Shown here: in pieces, positions 41,962 to 50,850 of the stretch
How positions within the stretch are numbered: the stretch's first letter is position 1
Layout: every line of letters begins with the position of its first letter
NCBI RefSeq assembly: GCF_019740315.1
Contig: NZ_JAHXZR010000004.1
Span: 1-64,000, forward strand
Source of the DNA: Oceanobacter mangrovi
Lineage (GTDB): Bacteria > Pseudomonadota > Gammaproteobacteria > Pseudomonadales > Oceanobacteraceae
DNA: 64,000 nucleotides
Direction of reading: 5' to 3'
Position numbers and translations under genes: made by a program
The notes under the pieces: model-generated
Seen by the model: only the letters and a program-made list of their open reading frames with translations
Told to the model about the DNA's origin: nothing
Databases searched by the model: none

Positions 41962-43464
41962 ATGGCTGCGAAGAAATTGAACCTGAAAGACAAATACAAG
42001 TTACTGACCCGAGACCTAGACTGGGATTTTTCCTACGAGGATCGCAAGCAGGCTTTTCCTTACGAGGACTTTGAAGGCATCAAGATTCACGACTGGTCCA
42101 AATGGGAAGATCCATTCCGCCTGACCATGGATGCCTACTGGAAATATCAGGCTGAAAAAGAGAAAAAGCTCTACGCCATCTTTGATGCATCACAACAGCA
42201 TAACGGCCATCTGAATGTCTCTGACGCACGTTATATAAACGCAATCAAATTGTTTCTGACCGGTATTTCGCCACTGGAATATCAAGCCTATCAGGGCTTT
42301 GCCCATGTTGGCCGTCAGTTCGGTGGTGTGGGGGCGCGGGTTGCCTGTCAGATGCAATCCATCGATGAACTGCGTCATGTGCAGACTCAGGTTCACGCCA
42401 TGAGTCAGTACAACAAGTTCTTCGACGGCTTCCACGACTGGACCCACATGCACGACCGCGTGTGGTACCTGTCGGTGCCGAAGTCATTCTTCGATGACGC
42501 TCGTACCGGCGGCCCATTCGAGTTTCTGGTGGCGATTTCTTTCAGCTTCGAATACGTGCTGACCAATCTGGTGTTTGTGCCCTTTATGTCGGGCGCGGCA
42601 CACAACGGTGATATGGCGACGGTAACCTTCGGTTTCTCGGCGCAGTCTGATGAAGCCCGCCATATGACGCTGGGCCTTGAAGTGATCAAGTTCCTGCTGG
42701 AGCAGGATGAAGCCAATGTGCCGATTGTGCAGAAGTGGATCGACAAATGGTTCTGGCGTGGCACCCGTTTGCTCAGCATCGTCGGCATGATGATGGACTA
42801 CATGCTGCCCAATAAGGTGATGAGCTGGAAGGAAGGCTGGGAAGTCTACTTCGAGGAAGCGGGTGGGGCTCTGTTCAAGGATCTGGCACGTTACGGCATC
42901 CGCATGCCGAAGTACGCTGGAGTGATCGAGAAAGAAAAGGAACACGTTTCCCATCAGGCCTGGTGGACTTTCTACACCTATGGTCACGCGGCTGGTTTCC
43001 ATACCTGGATTCCGACCGATGAAGAGCTGGACTGGCTGGGCGAAAAGTATCCAGACACCTTCGACAAATACTACCGGCCGCGTTGGGAGCTGGCGAAAAA
43101 GCTGGAAGCCGAGGGTAAACGTATCTATCACAACGCCCTGCCACAGCTCTGTAACACCTGTCAGATTCCGTTGTTGTTCACCGATATGGACAACCCGACC
43201 GAGGTCTCTCATTGCGTGACTGAATATCAGGGCGACAAGTACCACTTCTGTTCTGACGGCTGTAAGGACATTTTCGAAGACGAGCCCGAAAAATACGTTC
43301 AGGCCTGGCTGCCTGCTCACCAGATTTTCCAGGGCAACTGTGGCGGGCCAGATATTCCGGACATCCTCAAGGACTACTACCACTTCAATCTGGGCGCCGA
43401 CAACCTCGACATAAAAGGCAGCCCGGACGAACAGCGCTGGAAAGAGTGGAAAAAGCAGGGCTGA
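41962..43464 (+). CDS. dmpN: Phenol hydroxylase P3 (alpha, diiron oxygenase)
   Basis: The 500-residue protein carries the diiron ligands: SPLEYQAY (Glu), IDELRH (Glu, His), SFSFEYVL (Glu) and SDEARH (Glu, His). These two ExxH motifs, each in a long helix, are the signature of the toluene/phenol monooxygenase alpha subunit. A C-terminal YHS/TRASH-like domain with CNTCQIP and YHFCSDGC could bind zinc. It performs ring hydroxylation of phenol to catechol. AAGGAG precedes the ATG. Confidence 0.95.
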   Translation: MAAKKLNLKDKYKLLTRDLDWDFSYEDRKQAFPYEDFEGIKIHDWSKWEDPFRLTMDAYWKYQAEKEKKLYAIFDASQQHNGHLNVSDARYINAIKLFLTGISPLEYQAYQGFAHVGRQFGGVGARVACQMQSIDELRHVQTQVHAMSQYNKFFDGFHDWTHMHDRVWYLSVPKSFFDDARTGGPFEFLVAISFSFEYVLTNLVFVPFMSGAAHNGDMATVTFGFSAQSDEARHMTLGLEVIKFLLEQDEANVPIVQKWIDKWFWRGTRLLSIVGMMMDYMLPNKVMSWKEGWEVYFEEAGGALFKDLARYGIRMPKYAGVIEKEKEHVSHQAWWTFYTYGHAAGFHTWIPTDEELDWLGEKYPDTFDKYYRPRWELAKKLEAEGKRIYHNALPQLCNTCQIPLLFTDMDNPTEVSHCVTEYQGDKYHFCSDGCKDIFEDEPEKYVQAWLPAHQIFQGNCGGPDIPDILKDYYHFNLGADNLDIKGSPDEQRWKEWKKQG

Positions 43465-43556
43465 TTGCGGGACATATGCATTGATCCATGCAGGTCGGAT
43501 AGAGGCAGTGAAGCTACCGCCATCCGCCACCAGGGTTTATCCGTGCTGCGGAAATG

Positions 43557-43584
43557 GCGCTCCCACGCCAGGCGTGGGAGCGAG
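43557..43584. repeat. Second REP-like palindrome in the operon
   Basis: CGCTCCCACGCC and GGCGTGGGAGCG are perfect 12-bp arms around a single A. It is the same class as the 41871 element and lies between dmpN and dmpO. Confidence 0.7.
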
Positions 43585-43610
43585 AAAAAATACCTGACGA
43601 GAATAACAAT

Positions 43611-43973
43611 ATGGCTGTTAACGCGATCGTTCCGGATTACTCCGGCGAAATCAAAGATAAGTTTGAAAACTTTCACGGTAATCAGGTGGTGTACGTCGAC
43701 TGGGCTGCACACCGTTTGTTTCCTGCCCCCATGAGCTGGCCGTTGCCACCGGATATGCCCTTTGTGGCACTGCGTGAACAGGTCATGGCAGGCACTTTTG
43801 GTATTCATCCCGAATGGCCAGAGATCGACTGGAGCCGTGTTGAATGGACTCTGGATGGCGAGGCCTTTACTCCGGATGAACAGCAAGGATTGGCCGAGCA
43901 GGGCATTGGCCATAAATCCATGCTGCGTTTCCACACGCCTGGCCTGAGCGGCTTCCAGAACGCGGGGGTATAA
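43611..43973 (+). CDS. dmpO: Phenol hydroxylase P4 subunit
   Basis: The 120-residue gamma-type oxygenase subunit starts at 43611 (MAVNAIVPDYSGEIKDK), past the palindrome. The frame upstream encodes palindrome sequence and is rejected. LFPAPMSWPLPPDMPF is typical of DmpO. It completes the (alpha-beta-gamma)2 oxygenase with DmpL and DmpN. Confidence 0.9.
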   Translation: MAVNAIVPDYSGEIKDKFENFHGNQVVYVDWAAHRLFPAPMSWPLPPDMPFVALREQVMAGTFGIHPEWPEIDWSRVEWTLDGEAFTPDEQQGLAEQGIGHKSMLRFHTPGLSGFQNAGV

Positions 43974-43976
43974 CTC

Positions 43977-45038
43977 ATGAGCTATGTGGTAACCATTGAA
44001 CCGACTGGCGAGGAAATCGAAGTCGAGGAAGGCCAGACAATCCTGGATGCGGCGTTGCGTCAGGGAGTCTGGTTACCGTTTGCCTGTGGTCACGGCACTT
44101 GCGCAACCTGTAAGTGCCAACTACTGGAAGGCGATGTTGATATCGGTGATGCCTCGCCCTTTGCTCTGATGGATATGGAGCGTGATGAAGGCAAAATTCT
44201 TGCCTGCTGCGCCAAACCGGAAAGCGATCTGGTGATTGAGGCTGACGTCGATGTAGACGATGACTTCGCCGGACACCCGGTAGAGGACTTCAGGGGCACG
44301 GTCGTTGCCATTGAGGATTTGTCGCCAACGATCAAGGGCATTCGCTTCCAGCTGGATCGCGCAATGGCATTTCAGGCAGGCCAGTACATCAACCTGACGA
44401 TTCCGGGGATTGAGGGCTCGCGGGCATTCTCGATTGCCAATCCGCCATCGAAAGCTGCTGAACTGGAGCTGCACGTGCGTCTGGTGCCGGGTGGAGCGGC
44501 GACCAGCTGGATTCACGAGACCATGCAAGTGGGTGACGAACTGAAGGTAGCTGGCCCCTATGGTCAGTTCTTCGTGCGCAAGTCGGACGATAAGGACGTG
44601 ATTTTTATTGCTGGTGGCTCGGGGTTATCGAGCCCGCAATCCATGCTGCTGGATATGCTGGAACAAGGAGATACCCGCCAGATCTACCTGTTTCAGGGGG
44701 CCCGTAATGTCAGTGAGCTGTACAACCGTGAGTTATTGCAGCAGCTGGCGGAGCAGTATGACAACTTCCACTATATTCCGGCGTTGAACGCACCGGCTGA
44801 CGGCGATGACTGGCAAGGCTTTACGGGCTTTGTACACGACGCAGCCAAAGCCCATTTTGATGGCAAATTTGAAGGCCACAAAGCCTACCTGTGTGGGCCG
44901 CCACCGATGATTGATGCTGCCATTACCACCTTTATGCAGGGGCGTCTGTTCGAACGGGACATTCACATGGAGCGTTTCTACACCAAGGCGGATGGAGCTG
45001 AAGATCAGCCTCGTTCCGCCTTGTTCAAACGTATCTAG
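43977..45038 (+). CDS. dmpP: Phenol hydroxylase reductase P5
   Basis: The 353-residue protein has an N-terminal plant-type [2Fe-2S] domain (CGHGTCATCKC and LACC), then an FAD domain with RAFSIANPPS and a NAD domain with FIAGGSGLSSPQSM and YLCGPPPM. It passes electrons from NADH through FAD and the cluster to the DmpN diiron centre. It is 3 bases after dmpO and ends the operon. Confidence 0.93.
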   Translation: MSYVVTIEPTGEEIEVEEGQTILDAALRQGVWLPFACGHGTCATCKCQLLEGDVDIGDASPFALMDMERDEGKILACCAKPESDLVIEADVDVDDDFAGHPVEDFRGTVVAIEDLSPTIKGIRFQLDRAMAFQAGQYINLTIPGIEGSRAFSIANPPSKAAELELHVRLVPGGAATSWIHETMQVGDELKVAGPYGQFFVRKSDDKDVIFIAGGSGLSSPQSMLLDMLEQGDTRQIYLFQGARNVSELYNRELLQQLAEQYDNFHYIPALNAPADGDDWQGFTGFVHDAAKAHFDGKFEGHKAYLCGPPPMIDAAITTFMQGRLFERDIHMERFYTKADGAEDQPRSALFKRI

Positions 45039-45052
45039 CGTACAGCCCTGCA

Positions 45053-45073
45053 AGCCCCGACGTGTTCGGGGCT
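45053..45073 (+). terminator. Hairpin after dmpP
   Basis: AGCCCCGA and TCGGGGCT form an 8-bp stem with a 5-base loop. The T-run is weak, so read-through into the lower pathway is possible. Confidence 0.5.
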
Positions 45074-45164
45074 GCTTCGTCACTCTCTACTGGCAACTCT
45101 CTGCCAGCCACTCTCTGCCAGCCACTTGTCCACGCTGCTGGATCACTGCTGACAAGCTAAATTG

Positions 45165-45204
45165 ATACCTGACAGGTATGAAGGAGCCGATTAAATAGTA
45201 TTAG
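45165..45204 (+). promoter_or_regulatory. LysR-type operator/promoter B, before dmpC
   Basis: ATAC-CTGACAG-GTAT (45165-45179) followed after 19 bases by TATTAG (45199-45204). It heads the lower meta-pathway operon. Confidence 0.7.
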
Positions 45205-45295
45205 CTGGTATGTAGAGCATTCTTTACCCTTGAACTTTAACGATCGACCAGCAGGTTGCTGGATAACTCTAATTAAAGGTCGAGGTTCACGCGTT

Positions 45296-46756
45296 ATGCT
45301 CCAGATTGATAATTTCATTAATGGCTCTTTCAAAGCAGCGTCCAGCGGCCGTCGTTTTGACAAGCGCTCTCCCGTCGATAACAAAATCATTGCCTCTATC
45401 GCAGAAGCCAGCGCCGCAGACGTGGATGAAGCCGTCAAGGCTGCCCGCGCTGCCTTGCATGGTGAATGGGGTTCCATGTCCCAGGAAACCCGTGTTGGTT
45501 TGCTGTACGAAGTTGCGGATGAAATCACCCGTCGCTTCGACGATTTTGTTGCTGCCGAAATGGAAGACACCGGTCAGCCAGAACACGTTATGAAGCACGT
45601 CTTCATTCCCCGTGGCGCAGCCAACTTCAAGGTCTTTGCCGACGTTATTAAGAATGTTCCGACCGAATCCTTTATGACGGATACGCCAGACGGCCGTGGC
45701 GCACTGAACTACGGTCTGCGTGTACCCAAAGGCGTGATCGGTGTGATCTCGCCATGGAACGCGCCTTTCCTGCTGATGACCTGGAAAGTTGGTCCTGCTC
45801 TGGCCTGTGGTAACACCGTACTGGTGAAGCCTTCCGAAGAAACCCCGTTCACTGCCGCACTGTTGGGTGAGGTGATGAACAAGGTCGGTATCCCGGCAGG
45901 TGTCTACAACGTGCTGAACGGCTTTGGCCCGAACTCCGCTGGTGAATTCATTACCTCCCATCCGGGCGTTGATGCCATCACCTTCACCGGTGAAACCCGT
46001 ACCGGCAGCGCCATCATGAAGGCGGCTTCTGAAGGTACGCGTGACGTGTCGTTCGAGATGGGTGGCAAGAACGCCGGTATCGTCTTTGCCGATGCGGATT
46101 TTGATGCCGCAGTGGATGGCATTTTCCGCTCTGCTTTCCTGAACACCGGGCAGGTGTGTCTGGGCACCGAGCGTGTTTACGTTGAGCGTCCGATTTTCGA
46201 CAAGTTTGTGACGGCCCTGAAAGCCAAGGCAGAAAGCGTGAAGTTTGGTCGTCCGACCGACGCTGGTGTGAACTACGGTCCGCTGATCAGCCGTGAGCAT
46301 CAGAACAAGGTGCTGAGCTACTACAACAAGGCCGTTGAAGAAGGCGCTACCGTGGTCACCGGTGGTGGTGTGCCACAAATGGAAGGCGAACTGGCCGAAG
46401 GTAACTTCGTGCAGCCCACCATCTGGACCGGCCTGCCAGAAACCGCAGCCGTGGTGAAAGAAGAAATCTTTGGCCCTTGCTGCCATATCAGCCCGTTCGA
46501 CACCGAAGAAGAAGTCGTCGCCAAGGCCAACGATACCGAATACGGCCTGTCGACCACCATTTGGACTACCAACCTGAACCGTGCCCACCGTGTGACGGCG
46601 CGTATCGACGTCGGTATCTCCTGGGTCAACTCCTGGTTCCTGCGTGACCTGCGTACCGCATTCGGTGGCACCAAGCAGTCTGGTATTGGCCGTGAGGGTG
46701 GGGTGCACTCGCTGGAGTTCTACACCGAACTGCGCAACGTCTGCATCAAGCTGTAA
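45296..46756 (+). CDS. dmpC: 2-hydroxymuconic semialdehyde dehydrogenase
   Basis: The 486-residue protein starts MLQIDNFINGSF at 45296; the upstream frame runs over the promoter and is rejected. It has the aldehyde-dehydrogenase motifs SPWNAPFLLMTWK, FTGETRTG, FEMGGKNAG (catalytic Glu) and NTGQVCLGTE (catalytic Cys). It is the XylG/DmpC group, oxidising 2-hydroxymuconic semialdehyde with NAD+ to the dioate. It is the first gene of the lower operon. Confidence 0.93.
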   Translation: MLQIDNFINGSFKAASSGRRFDKRSPVDNKIIASIAEASAADVDEAVKAARAALHGEWGSMSQETRVGLLYEVADEITRRFDDFVAAEMEDTGQPEHVMKHVFIPRGAANFKVFADVIKNVPTESFMTDTPDGRGALNYGLRVPKGVIGVISPWNAPFLLMTWKVGPALACGNTVLVKPSEETPFTAALLGEVMNKVGIPAGVYNVLNGFGPNSAGEFITSHPGVDAITFTGETRTGSAIMKAASEGTRDVSFEMGGKNAGIVFADADFDAAVDGIFRSAFLNTGQVCLGTERVYVERPIFDKFVTALKAKAESVKFGRPTDAGVNYGPLISREHQNKVLSYYNKAVEEGATVVTGGGVPQMEGELAEGNFVQPTIWTGLPETAAVVKEEIFGPCCHISPFDTEEEVVAKANDTEYGLSTTIWTTNLNRAHRVTARIDVGISWVNSWFLRDLRTAFGGTKQSGIGREGGVHSLEFYTELRNVCIKL

Positions 46757-46767
46757 GGAGTGCTGAC

Positions 46768-47607
46768 ATGGCTATGGATATAGAACAGATCAACCAGCTC
46801 GGTGACGAGCTGTACAACGCTTTTGTCAGCCAGACCACTCTGGTGCCGTTCACCGAACGGTTTGAAGACATCACGCTGGAAGACGGCTACCGCATTCAGG
46901 AGCGTTTTATTCAGCGTCGTCTGGAAGCTGGTGAAACCATTGTGGGTAAAAAGATCGGCGTCACCAGCAAGCCGGTGCAGGATTTTCTCGGCGTGTTTCA
47001 GCCGGATTTTGGTCAGCTGACTTCCAACATGATCTACGCCGAAGGCGACGTCATGAATCTGGATGAACTGATCCAGCCGAAAGCCGAAGCCGAGCTGGCC
47101 TTCATTCTGAAAGAAGATCTGATCGGCCCGGGCGTTACCGCCATGGACGTGATCCGTGCCACGGACTATGTAGTGCCGTGTTTCGAGATTGTCGACTCCC
47201 GAATCGACAACTGGAAGATCAAGATTCAGGACACCGTGGCTGATAACGCTTCCTGTGGTGTGTATGTGCTGGGCGAGACCAAAGGCGATCCGAAAAAACT
47301 CGACCTGACGCTGGCAGGCATGGTGCTGGAGAAAAACGGCGAGCTGCTGAGCACCTCTGCCGGTGCGGCGGTGCAGGGTTCGCCGGTCAATGCGGTGGCC
47401 TGGCTGGCCAATACGCTGGGGACACTGGGCATTCCGTTCAAGGCCGGTGAAGTGATCTTGTCTGGGTCCCAATCCCAGCTGGTAGAAATCAAGGATGGCG
47501 ACACCCTGACCTGCACTGTGGGCGGTCTGGGTAGCTGTTCTGTGTCCTTTAAAGGCACCACCTCGGTTCAACGTCAGGCCAAAGCAAATGCACAGGAGAG
47601 CAAGTAA
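46768..47607 (+). CDS. dmpE: 2-oxopent-4-enoate hydratase
   Basis: The 279-residue protein has GKKIGVTSKPVQDFLGVFQPDFG and PCFEIVDSRIDNWKIKIQDTVADNAS, the XylJ/DmpE type, which adds water to 2-hydroxypenta-2,4-dienoate to give 4-hydroxy-2-oxovalerate. The metal-binding Glu pair is in PKAEAELAF. It is distinguished from the related decarboxylase by GKKIGVTS, where the decarboxylase has a Trp-Lys-Ala-Gly-Leu-Thr stretch. It overlaps the next start by 1 base. Confidence 0.88.
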   Translation: MAMDIEQINQLGDELYNAFVSQTTLVPFTERFEDITLEDGYRIQERFIQRRLEAGETIVGKKIGVTSKPVQDFLGVFQPDFGQLTSNMIYAEGDVMNLDELIQPKAEAELAFILKEDLIGPGVTAMDVIRATDYVVPCFEIVDSRIDNWKIKIQDTVADNASCGVYVLGETKGDPKKLDLTLAGMVLEKNGELLSTSAGAAVQGSPVNAVAWLANTLGTLGIPFKAGEVILSGSQSQLVEIKDGDTLTCTVGGLGSCSVSFKGTTSVQRQAKANAQESK

Positions 47608-48407
47608 TGAAAGACGTCACACTGAATCGTGAAGACATCGTGCGCCTGTGTGAGCGTGTGGAAGGCGCACAAACCCGTGCCTACGAAATTCCCAAGCTGA
47701 CCAACGAATATCCGGCCATGACCATGGACGATGGTTACGCGGTGCAGAACGAACTGCGTCGTCGTTTTATCGAGCAGGGCCACAAGCTGGTGGGCTGGAA
47801 AGCCGGTCTGACTTCCAGGGCCAAGATGAAGCAAATGGGCGTGGAAGTACCGTCGATAGGTTTCCTGACAGACAAGATGGCAGTACCGGAAGGCGGCAAG
47901 ATTTCCGTTTCCGAGCTGGTGCATCCGCGCGTGGAATGTGAAATCGCCTTTGTCACTTCCAATGATCTGGAAGGCCCGAATTGCACCGCCGAACAGGTGT
48001 TAGCGGCTACGGATTACGTGCTGCCTGCCATCGAGATCATCGACTCCCGCTTCCAGAAGTTCAGTTTCGACCTGCAAAGCGTGATTGCCGATAACGGCTC
48101 ATCGGCTCGTTTTGTTGGCGGCGGCCGTCCGCGTTACGCCAGTGATCTGGATCTGCGCACCCTCGGTGTGGTGATGGAGAAAAACGGTGAAATCGTTGAA
48201 ATGGGCGCTGGCGCTGCGGTGATGAACAACCCGGCCGAAGCCGTCGCCATGCTGGTGAATATCCTGCACGGGCTGGGTGAATACCTGCCCAAAGGCAGCT
48301 TCGTGATGAGTGGTGGTATCACGGCTGCGGTTGCCGTTGAACCCGGCGACTTTGTTTCCGCACGCTTCCAGGAACTGGGCTCGGTATCGGTTTCCTTTAT
48401 TGAATAA
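47607..48407 (+). CDS. dmpH: 4-oxalocrotonate decarboxylase
   Basis: The 266-residue protein is the paralogue of DmpE, with GWKAGLTSRAKMKQMGVEVP, HPRVECEIAFV and IEIIDSRFQKFSFDLQSVIADN. These match XylI/DmpH, which decarboxylates 2-oxo-3-hexenedioate and works in a complex with the hydratase. Its start shares a base with the dmpE stop, a tight coupling that suits the known enzyme complex. Confidence 0.88.
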   Translation: MKDVTLNREDIVRLCERVEGAQTRAYEIPKLTNEYPAMTMDDGYAVQNELRRRFIEQGHKLVGWKAGLTSRAKMKQMGVEVPSIGFLTDKMAVPEGGKISVSELVHPRVECEIAFVTSNDLEGPNCTAEQVLAATDYVLPAIEIIDSRFQKFSFDLQSVIADNGSSARFVGGGRPRYASDLDLRTLGVVMEKNGEIVEMGAGAAVMNNPAEAVAMLVNILHGLGEYLPKGSFVMSGGITAAVAVEPGDFVSARFQELGSVSVSFIE

Positions 48408-48462
48408 CCTCAGTCTCTGTCGCGTGGTCGACAGGGCACAAAAATAAAAAGGGGTCACCCTC

Positions 48463-48696
48463 ATGCCAATTATCGAAATGCACATGCTGGAAGGACGATC
48501 ACTGGAAGACAAGGCCCGGCTGGCCGAGAAAGTGACCGCTGCCTGCGTTGAAGCGCTGGATTGCAGCCCGAACACCGTGCGCATCCTGATTACTGAACAC
48601 AGGAACGGCGAATTTTTTGTCGCTGGCAAAGCCGGTCGGGCATCCGACCAGGCTGCTGCAGCGGCTGCGGCAGACACCACTTCCAAAACCGAATAA
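48463..48696 (+). CDS. dmpI: 4-oxalocrotonate tautomerase
   Basis: The 77-residue protein begins Met-Pro-Ile-Ile (catalytic Pro-1 after Met removal). It has EGRS at the Arg-11 position and TVRILITE at the Arg-39 position. Family members are about 62 residues. This one has an extra Ala-rich tail ([14 protein letters not shown]) that is unusual and probably disordered. It converts the enol to the ketone form of 4-oxalocrotonate before decarboxylation. Confidence 0.9.
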   Translation: MPIIEMHMLEGRSLEDKARLAEKVTAACVEALDCSPNTVRILITEHRNGEFFVAGKAGRASDQAAAAAAADTTSKTE

Positions 48697-48709
48697 GAGG
48701 ACCTTTACG

Positions 48710-49633
48710 ATGGCTAAAATCAAATGTGCCCTGATCGGTTCAGGCAACATCGGTACCGACCTGATCTACAAGATCCAGCGCAGTGAGCTGCTGGAACCCG
48801 TGTGGATGGTGGGTATCGACCCGGAATCAGAGGGGCTGAAGCGCGCTGCGGCGATGGGCTTGAAAACCACCCACCTAGGTGTGGATGGCTTGCTGCCTCA
48901 CGTACTGGAAGATGAAATCCAGATCGCTTTCGACGCCACCTCCGCCTATGTGCATGCCGAGAACAGCCGCAAGCTCAACGAGCTGGGCGTGCTGATGATC
49001 GACCTGACGCCAGCGGCCATTGGCCCTCTGTGTGTACCACCAGTGAACCTGAAAGAACACGCCGAACGCGCCGAGAAAAACGTCAACATGATCTCCTGTG
49101 CAGGTCAGGCCACCATTCCGATTGTGAATGCAGTGTCGCAGATCCAGCCAGTGGAATACGCCGAGATCATCGCCTCGCTGTCGTCCAAATCCGTCGGCCC
49201 GGGTACTCGCGCCAACCTGGACGAGTTCACCTACACCACCTCCAACGCCATCGAGAAAGTCGGCGGTGCCAAGAAAGGCAAGGCGCTGTGCATCATCAAC
49301 CCGGCTGAACCGCCAATGATCATGCGTAACACCATTTATTGCCTCACCGCTGACAAGCCAAACGAAGCCGCGATCACCGAGTCCGTTCTGAAGATGATCA
49401 AGGAAGTACAGAAGTACGTACCAGGCTACCGTCTGGTCAACGGCCCGGTTTTCGACGAAGTACCACAAGGCCACCGCGTGGCTGTGTATATGGAAGTGGC
49501 GGGCCTGGGTGACTACCTGCCGACTTACGCCGGTAACCTCGACATCATGACCGCTGCCGGAACCCGTACTGCCGAAATGTTCGCCGAAAAAATGTTGGCG
49601 GGCGAATACAACCTGAAAGCTATGGAGGCTTGA
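48710..49633 (+). CDS. dmpF: Acetaldehyde dehydrogenase (acylating)
   Basis: The 307-residue protein starts at 48710 ([18 protein letters not shown]), and the longer frame upstream is rejected. The nucleotide loop is GSGNIGTD, and the catalytic Cys is in [10 protein letters not shown]. It converts acetaldehyde and CoA to acetyl-CoA and channels substrate from the aldolase DmpG, to which it binds. AGAGGA lies shortly before the start. Confidence 0.94.
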   Translation: MAKIKCALIGSGNIGTDLIYKIQRSELLEPVWMVGIDPESEGLKRAAAMGLKTTHLGVDGLLPHVLEDEIQIAFDATSAYVHAENSRKLNELGVLMIDLTPAAIGPLCVPPVNLKEHAERAEKNVNMISCAGQATIPIVNAVSQIQPVEYAEIIASLSSKSVGPGTRANLDEFTYTTSNAIEKVGGAKKGKALCIINPAEPPMIMRNTIYCLTADKPNEAAITESVLKMIKEVQKYVPGYRLVNGPVFDEVPQGHRVAVYMEVAGLGDYLPTYAGNLDIMTAAGTRTAEMFAEKMLAGEYNLKAMEA

Positions 49634-49635
49634 TC

Positions 49636-50685
49636 ATGGCTAAGCGTTTGAAAGGTCGTAACATCATTTTGCACGACATGTGTCTGCGCGATGGCATGCA
49701 TGCCAAGCGTGAACAGATCTCCGTGGAAGAAATGGTTCGTGTCGCCAAAGGGCTGGACGACGCCGGTATTCCTTACCTGCAATGTACCCACGGTGCCGGT
49801 CTGGGTGGTAACTCGCTGCAGCATGGTTTTGCGTTGGCATCCAACGAGGAATACATTTCCGCCGTTGCCGACGCGGTGAAAAACGCTAGGGTCTCCGTGC
49901 TGCTGCTGCCGGGTCTGGGCACCATGAACGAACTGCGCAGTGCATATAGGGAAGGTGCCCGTTCGGTTCACGTGGCCACCCACTGCACCGAAGCCGATAC
50001 CTCACCACAGCACATTGCCTGTGCCCGTGAACTGGGCATGGACACCACCGGCTTCCTAATGATGGCACACCTCAACGATGCCAAGGGGCTGGTGAAACAA
50101 GCCAGGCTGATGGAATCCTACGGCGCGCAAACCGTGTACGTGACCGACTCGGCGGGCTTTATGTTGCCAGAAGACGTTACCGAGCGTATTGAAGCCTTGC
50201 GTGACGCGCTCGATCCAAAAACCGAAATCGGTTTCCACGGCCACCACAACATGGGCATGGGCATCGCCAACTCCATCGCTGCGGTGGAAGCCGGTGCCAG
50301 TCGTATCGACGCTTCTGTTGCCGGTATGGGCGCTGGCGCAGGCAACACACCGCTGGAAGTGTTTGTCGCTGTGGTTGAGCGCATGGGCGCCAACACAGGC
50401 ACCGACCTGTTCAAACTGATGGACCTGGCCGAAGACGTCGTCACCCCACTGATGGAAAAACCGGTCCGTATCGACCGCGACTCCCTCACGCTGGGCTACG
50501 CCGGTGTCTATTCCACCTTCCTGCTGCACGCCAAACGTGCCGCTGAACGCTTCGGCGTCCCAGCCCGTGACGTGCTGGTGGAACTGGGCCGCAAGAAAAT
50601 GATTGGTGGTCAGGAAGATATGATCATCGACACTGCCATGACCATGGCGAAAGAACGCGGCTTGCTGAAGGAATCAGCGTTGTAA
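49636..50685 (+). CDS. dmpG: 4-hydroxy-2-oxovalerate aldolase
   Basis: The 349-residue TIM-barrel aldolase has [11 protein letters not shown] (the Arg, Asp and His of the active site) and the metal-binding HGHHNMG motif. It yields pyruvate and acetaldehyde, the latter passed to DmpF. The start is the ATG at 49636 after GGAGG, not the TTG at 49630. It ends the meta-pathway operon. Confidence 0.94.
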   Translation: MAKRLKGRNIILHDMCLRDGMHAKREQISVEEMVRVAKGLDDAGIPYLQCTHGAGLGGNSLQHGFALASNEEYISAVADAVKNARVSVLLLPGLGTMNELRSAYREGARSVHVATHCTEADTSPQHIACARELGMDTTGFLMMAHLNDAKGLVKQARLMESYGAQTVYVTDSAGFMLPEDVTERIEALRDALDPKTEIGFHGHHNMGMGIANSIAAVEAGASRIDASVAGMGAGAGNTPLEVFVAVVERMGANTGTDLFKLMDLAEDVVTPLMEKPVRIDRDSLTLGYAGVYSTFLLHAKRAAERFGVPARDVLVELGRKKMIGGQEDMIIDTAMTMAKERGLLKESAL

Positions 50686-50773
50686 TCAACGCTGTTCTGG
50701 TTCATGGCGGCGCAGGGCTCGCGACGTCATGCCCACTATGTGACCCATTGTTGTAACGCTCGAACTCTCATTG

Positions 50774-50802
50774 CCCTGCTGTGAACACAGCGGGGCTTTT
50801 TT
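50774..50802 (+). terminator. Rho-independent terminator after dmpG
   Basis: CCC-T-GCTGT and ACAGC-GGGG pair across GAAC and are followed by six T. An almost identical sequence, including about 15 bases upstream, occurs at 57235-57278. Confidence 0.85.
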
Positions 50803-50850
50803 GTCTCTGGCTCTCGATCTGCCCGAAAATATTGGCTGTAACAGGCGTTA

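Noticed and set aside
42484-43530. Antisense frame of 348 codons opposite dmpN
   Set aside because: It is a shadow of the oxygenase gene; no motif and poor start.
45287-46708. Long antisense frame (473 codons) opposite dmpC
   Set aside because: It mirrors a strongly biased coding sequence, has no family features or ribosome-binding site, and dmpC is certain.
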